Notes under the pieces: model-generated | Seen by the model: the letters and a program-made list of their open reading frames with translations, nothing else | Databases searched by the model: none | What the model was told of the DNA's origin: nothing | Assembly: GCF_009296315.1 (NCBI RefSeq) | Contig: NZ_WHLY01000002.1 | Location: 1,798,001 to 1,862,000 of the forward strand | Length of the DNA: 64,000 bases | DNA from: Salmonirosea aquatica | Lineage (GTDB): Bacteria > Bacteroidota > Bacteroidia > Cytophagales > Spirosomataceae | Reading direction: 5' to 3' | Translations under genes and position numbers: made by a program | In this document: positions 60,262 through 64,000 of the stretch, in pieces | How positions within the stretch are numbered: the stretch's first letter is position 1 | How the letters are laid out: each line of letters opens with the position of its first letter

Positions 60262-61965
60262 ATGGATCGTAAAACACCCAAATCACCCCTACCCACTTTA
60301 CCAAAGGCTCCCTCGGGCATAAAAGGGCTGGATGAAATTACCGAAGGCGGACTCCCCAAGGGACGCCCTACCTTGATATGCGGAGCAGCGGGCTCGGGCA
60401 AAACCATTTTCTCCATGGAATTCCTGGTGCATGGTGCTTTGGAGTTCAATGAGCCGGGCGTGTTCATGGCTTTTGAGGAACATACCGAAGAACTCACGGT
60501 CAATGTAGCCTCGCTGGGATTCGATCTCGAACAATTACAAAAAGATAAGTTGATTCGGCTCGACCATGTGCATATTGACCGGAGCGAAATTGAAGAAACC
60601 GGCGAATATGACCTCAATGGCCTATTTATTCGTCTGGGCTATGCCATTGACAGCATTGGAGCCAAGCGCGTGGTACTAGATACCATCGAGAGCCTTTTTT
60701 CTGGGCTCAACAACCAGGCTATTTTGCGGGCCGAACTACGACGGCTCTTCGAGTGGCTGAAAGAAAAAGGCGTAACTACTGTCATAACCGGTGAAAAGGG
60801 GGATGGTACCCTGACCCGGCAAGGGCTAGAGGAGTATGTTTCTGACTGCGTAATCCTGCTCGACCATCGGATCAACAATAAGATTTCGACCCGTATTCTG
60901 AGGATCATCAAGTACCGGGGTTCGGTGCATGGTACCAATGAGTACCCTTTCCTGATCGACAAGGAAGGCTTTTCGGTGCTGCCTGTGACCTCGCTCATGC
61001 TTTCTCATGAGGTATCGAGCCAGCGCATCTCGTCGGGCATTACAGCCCTCGACCAGATGCTGGGCGGAGAAGGTTTTTTTCGGGGCGGTAGCGTACTGGT
61101 TTCGGGAACTGCGGGAACCGGTAAAACCAGTATCGCGGGTAGTTTTGCCGACCAAACCTGCCGTGACGGTGGACGGTGCATGTACTTTGCCTTTGAGGAG
61201 TCGCCCCAGCAGATCATCCGGAACATGAGCTCCATCGGCATGAACCTGCAAAGCCACATTGACAAGGGAATACTCGAATTCCAGGCTGCCCGGCCTACGT
61301 TTCATGGACTGGAACTACACCTGCTATCCATCGTAAAGGAGGTGACCCGCTTCAAACCCAGTGTGGTAATCCTTGATCCTATCACCAATCTGGTGACGGT
61401 GGGTTCGGTCAGCGAAGTCAAGAGCCTGCTGATTCGGTTGATCGATTTTTTGCAGAATACCAATATAACTGTAATGTTTACCGCGCTTTCCCTCACCGAT
61501 ACTGCCACTGAACAAACCGATGAGAGCATATCCTCGCTCGTAGACGCCTGGCTGTTGGTGCGTGACATTGAGTCCAATGGCGAACGAAACCGGGGCTTGT
61601 ACGTAATGAAATCGCGTGGGATGAAGCACTCCAACCAGATACGCGAGTTCGTGATTTCGGATAGTGGCCTAAGCCTGGTGGATGTATTCATTGGCCCCGA
61701 GGGAGTACTTACGGGGTCATCTCGGGAGGCACAACAATTGCTGGAGAAAACAGGAGTTGTGCTATGGGATAACGCCGTGTCACGGAAGGATCGGGAAATC
61801 GAGCGGAAACGCATGGTACTGGAAGCAAAAATCGCTACCATGAAGGAAGAGTTTGAGTCGGTAAGAGAGGAACTCAATAAAACTTATATCGAGGAAGAAC
61901 TCAAAAAAGATGTAATGGAAAAAAATCGAAAAGAGATTGCCCGTAACCGTGACAGCCGGAAGTAG
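60262..61965 (+). CDS. kaiC: KaiC-like double-domain ATPase
   Basis: A 567-residue circadian-clock-type protein with two RecA-like domains. Walker A of domain I is GAAGSGKT at residues 41-48, with paired glutamates in FEEHTEE. Walker A of domain II is GTAGTGKT at 282-289, with FEESPQQ near 311. In domain II the segment aligned with the phosphorylation site of cyanobacterial KaiC (Ser431-Thr432) reads ISSLVD, giving Ser424-Ser425, so autophosphorylation is plausible. The C-terminal 60 residues are a charged coiled-coil-like tail instead of the KaiA-binding tail. The ATG at 60262 was chosen over TTG 60256. It is followed 28 bases later by kaiB. Confidence 0.94.
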   Translation: MDRKTPKSPLPTLPKAPSGIKGLDEITEGGLPKGRPTLICGAAGSGKTIFSMEFLVHGALEFNEPGVFMAFEEHTEELTVNVASLGFDLEQLQKDKLIRLDHVHIDRSEIEETGEYDLNGLFIRLGYAIDSIGAKRVVLDTIESLFSGLNNQAILRAELRRLFEWLKEKGVTTVITGEKGDGTLTRQGLEEYVSDCVILLDHRINNKISTRILRIIKYRGSVHGTNEYPFLIDKEGFSVLPVTSLMLSHEVSSQRISSGITALDQMLGGEGFFRGGSVLVSGTAGTGKTSIAGSFADQTCRDGGRCMYFAFEESPQQIIRNMSSIGMNLQSHIDKGILEFQAARPTFHGLELHLLSIVKEVTRFKPSVVILDPITNLVTVGSVSEVKSLLIRLIDFLQNTNITVMFTALSLTDTATEQTDESISSLVDAWLLVRDIESNGERNRGLYVMKSRGMKHSNQIREFVISDSGLSLVDVFIGPEGVLTGSSREAQQLLEKTGVVLWDNAVSRKDREIERKRMVLEAKIATMKEEFESVREELNKTYIEEELKKDVMEKNRKEIARNRDSRK

Positions 61966-61993
61966 GTACCCTTAGCCACTGATTATCAATAAA

Positions 61994-62293
61994 ATGGAAG
62001 ACAACAAAGAACTTTGGGAGTTGCGACTCTACATAGCCGGCAAGACTGCCAAGTCTGTGACTGCTCTGAAAAATCTGAAAAAGTACTGCGAACAACACCT
62101 GAAAGATCAATATGTGATTGAAGTGATTGACTTGCTGGTGCAACCGCAACTGGCCGAGGGAGATCAGATTCTGGCGATTCCCACATTGGTAAAAAAAGTA
62201 CCCGAACCTATTCGGAAAATCATTGGCGATCTTTCTAACGAAGAAAAAGTTCTGGTAGGATTGAACATACGCCCTATTAAACAATTGGAATGA
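61994..62293 (+). CDS. kaiB: KaiB-like protein 1
   Basis: A 99-residue thioredoxin-like Kai[41 protein letters not shown] and the family end [16 protein letters not shown] agree closely with cyanobacterial KaiB. KaiB binds the KaiC ring to change its phosphorylation phase. Its stop overlaps the next kaiB start by 4 bases (ATGA). Confidence 0.95.
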   Translation: MEDNKELWELRLYIAGKTAKSVTALKNLKKYCEQHLKDQYVIEVIDLLVQPQLAEGDQILAIPTLVKKVPEPIRKIIGDLSNEEKVLVGLNIRPIKQLE

Positions 62294-62607
62294 GCCACAC
62301 CCCGGAGATAGCGCTATGCGAAGATGACGACAAAGGGCGTCATTATGTACTACGCTTATTCATCGCGGGGGCTTCGGTCAATTCACGCCACGCTGTTGCT
62401 AATCTGAAAGAACTATGTGAGGCACATATTAAAGATCAATATTCACTCGATATCATTGATATCCATCAACAGAAAGAAGTTGCCGAGCAGGAACAAATTA
62501 TTGCTCTACCGCTACTGATAAAAATCCATCCCCTGCCGGAACGCCGGTTGATCGGGGATATGTCCGACACGGAAAAAGTACTCAAAGGCCTCGGCATAAC
62601 TCCATAG
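62290..62607 (+). CDS. kaiB: KaiB-like protein 2
   Basis: A 105-residue second KaiB, more divergent: [40 protein letters not shown] and [19 protein letters not shown]. The first 17 residues ([14 protein letters not shown]) are an acidic extension absent from copy 1. Overlap with copy 1 and a 5-base gap to the kinase show one operon. Two different KaiB proteins may compete for KaiC or serve different outputs. Confidence 0.93.
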   Translation: MSHTPEIALCEDDDKGRHYVLRLFIAGASVNSRHAVANLKELCEAHIKDQYSLDIIDIHQQKEVAEQEQIIALPLLIKIHPLPERRLIGDMSDTEKVLKGLGITP

Positions 62608-62612
62608 TCCCG

Positions 62613-63905
62613 ATGAATACTTTCAAGACATACGAACAACTCGTAAAAGAAAACGAAGATTTACGCGAGCAACTCGAGGAAGCCGCGGAGACCATCGATG
62701 CGATCCGCACGGGACAAGTGGATGCGATCGTAGTGAAAGGGCCTAACGAGGAACATCAACTTTACACTCTCAAAACAGCTGATCAGAACTACCGGGTTTT
62801 TATCGAAAAAATGAACGAAGGCGCCGTGACCCTCAACGAACAGGGGCTCATCGTCTACTGCAATACCATGTTTGCTTCCGTGGTGGGGCTACCTCTTTCC
62901 AAAATCATCGGCTTGCATTTTGAATTGCTGATTCCTGCCGACTGCCTTGAAACCTACCGGAACATATTCAAGCGTGGTTGGTCCGAAGATTGCAAAACCG
63001 AAATCAGTATACTCAATGGTACCACAAGGGTACCCTGCCAACTTTCGGTTACCACACTGCTGCTGGACGAAGGAAGCGCTTTGAGTGTCATTATTACAGA
63101 CCTTACTTTCCAGAAGGAAATTCAGCATCTTCTGAAGCAGAATAATCGCAAGCTCGAGATCATCAATGCAGAGCTGGAAACCAGCAACCACGACCTGCAG
63201 CAGTTTGCCTCGGTAGCTTCCCATGACTTGCAGGAACCACTGCGCAAGATCCTGATTTTCTCGACCCTGCTGCGGGATAAGCACAAGCACGAGTTCTCGA
63301 CGGAAAGTGCCACCTACCTGGACAAAATCATTGCTTCGTCGGAACGGATGCGATCGATGATCGTGGATATTCTGGGCTATTCACGGCTTTCCACGAATGT
63401 CAGTCCCTTTACACTCACAAATCTGCGGGAAGTAGTCAATGAAGTCATAGAGGATTACGAAATCCTGATTAAAGAGAAAAAGGCTACGATTTTGGTTCAA
63501 AACCTACCGGAAATAGAAGCTAACCGGGGGCAGATGAAGCAGGTGTTCCAAAACCTGATCAGCAATTCAATCAAATTCAGTAAGCCTAACAACGCTCCTG
63601 TCATCACGATTACGGGTGGGGGTCCAGACCATAACCAGCCTTCACCGGAATCGACACCTCAGACGCCCACGTGCTGCATCACCATTTCGGACAACGGTAT
63701 CGGCTTCAATGACCAGTACCGGGACAAGATATTTTCTCTTTTTGAAAGGCTCAATACAAAAGACAAATACGAAGGCTCGGGCATTGGCCTAGCCATCACC
63801 AAAAAAATCATCGACAAACATAACGGTACCATTCGCGCTACCAGCCAGGAAGGACAAGGCTCTCAGTTTATGATCACTCTGCCCCTGCGGCAAAAAAGCG
63901 CGTAA
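62613..63905 (+). CDS. PAS-domain sensor histidine kinase of the Kai cluster
   Basis: A 430-residue cytoplasmic kinase with no membrane segment. An N-terminal coiled coil (residues 5-35) leads to a PAS domain at about 58-165 (NEQGLIVYCNTMFASVVGLP). The dimerisation domain carries phospho-His204 in VASHDLQEPLRKIL, and the ATPase domain has the N box QNLISNSIKFS, DNGIGF and EGSGIGLAI. A short Pro/Thr insert (QPSPESTPQTPT) lies in the ATPase domain. KaiC-KaiB-KaiB-kinase order suggests it passes clock or stress state to a receiver, possibly the one at 59742. Confidence 0.94.
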   Translation: MNTFKTYEQLVKENEDLREQLEEAAETIDAIRTGQVDAIVVKGPNEEHQLYTLKTADQNYRVFIEKMNEGAVTLNEQGLIVYCNTMFASVVGLPLSKIIGLHFELLIPADCLETYRNIFKRGWSEDCKTEISILNGTTRVPCQLSVTTLLLDEGSALSVIITDLTFQKEIQHLLKQNNRKLEIINAELETSNHDLQQFASVASHDLQEPLRKILIFSTLLRDKHKHEFSTESATYLDKIIASSERMRSMIVDILGYSRLSTNVSPFTLTNLREVVNEVIEDYEILIKEKKATILVQNLPEIEANRGQMKQVFQNLISNSIKFSKPNNAPVITITGGGPDHNQPSPESTPQTPTCCITISDNGIGFNDQYRDKIFSLFERLNTKDKYEGSGIGLAITKKIIDKHNGTIRATSQEGQGSQFMITLPLRQKSA

Positions 63906-63927
63906 ACCCCTTACCTACCTATACTCT

Positions 63928-64000
63928 TTGAAATACAAGCACCTTTTCTTCGACCTTGACCATACCCTGTGGGATTTTGAACGCAGTTCTGCTGAATCAC
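63928..64000 (+). CDS. HAD-superfamily phosphatase, YjjG-like (3' end outside window)
   Basis: The last 73 bases encode KYKHLFFDLDHTLWDFERSS, which holds HAD motif I (DLDHT) and the WDFE start of YjjG-type 5'-nucleotidases. The only start in reach is TTG at 63928, 22 bases after the kinase stop. The rest of the gene is missing. Confidence 0.72.
   Translation, partial: MKYKHLFFDLDHTLWDFERSSAES

Noticed and set aside
1-64000. tRNA, rRNA or 4.5S RNA genes
   Set aside because: None was recognised by eye; a covariance-model search would settle small RNAs.

Overview
The window looks like a chromosomal stretch from a Bacteroidota bacterium, most likely order Cytophagales (Spirosomataceae-like). 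The evidence is family content: M56/BlaR1-TonB fusions, an MbnP/MauG set, GldI-like FKBP lipoprotein, CDMCGC outer-membrane protein and Bacteroidota-type Crp and sigma factors. Start codons lack Shine-Dalgarno sequences, and several promoters carry the Bacteroidota -7 element TAnnTTTG. The genus is not proven by anything here. No rRNA, tRNA or CRISPR array was recognised.

Layout. 1-2.0 kb: the end of an O-antigen ligase/polymerase gene and a decayed TerC gene. 2.0-12.5 kb: core and accessory genes (RluB-type pseudouridine synthase with a long Arg/Asp/Ser tail, acetoacetate-CoA ligase, S41 protease, degenerate SGNH lipoprotein, Crp-like regulator, small lipoprotein, sulfatase). Two copies of a paired regulatory element surround the Crp-like gene. 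12.7-20.3 kb: an AT-richer surface-glycan operon (two methyltransferases, five glycosyltransferases, one frameshifted) closed by a strong terminator. 20.6-31.0 kb: minus-strand genes including ffh, a thioredoxin and a probable copper operon (two MauG-like di-haem proteins around an MbnP protein, plus an outer-membrane protein). 31.2-32.5 kb: exbB-exbD. 32.5-43.8 kb, minus strand: an oxidoreductase, then an array of six TonB-C-terminal-domain genes, four of them M56 membrane sensor-proteases, headed by a BlaI repressor with a visible operator. 44-58.8 kb: housekeeping genes (pyk, priA, pabB/pabC, ypdA, dnaG, nth, sigma factor) with two toxin-antitoxin pairs. 59.2-63.9 kb: a 2Fe-2S protein, a response regulator and a Kai-like cluster (kaiC, two kaiB, PAS histidine kinase). 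The last 73 bases begin a HAD phosphatase gene.

How genes work together. The BlaI/M56/TonB array probably forms a regulated envelope-sensing unit; ExbB-ExbD, encoded convergently beside it, could energise TonB-type domains. The MauG-MbnP genes fit copper handling through oxidative modification of a tryptophan. The Kai cluster fits an environmental-timing or stress-signalling relay.

Across the window the palindrome GGTACC is strongly over-represented: about 106 sites by hand count against about 16 expected. It is nearly absent from the glycan regions, suggesting a genome-wide iterated palindrome and more recent acquisition of the glycan loci.
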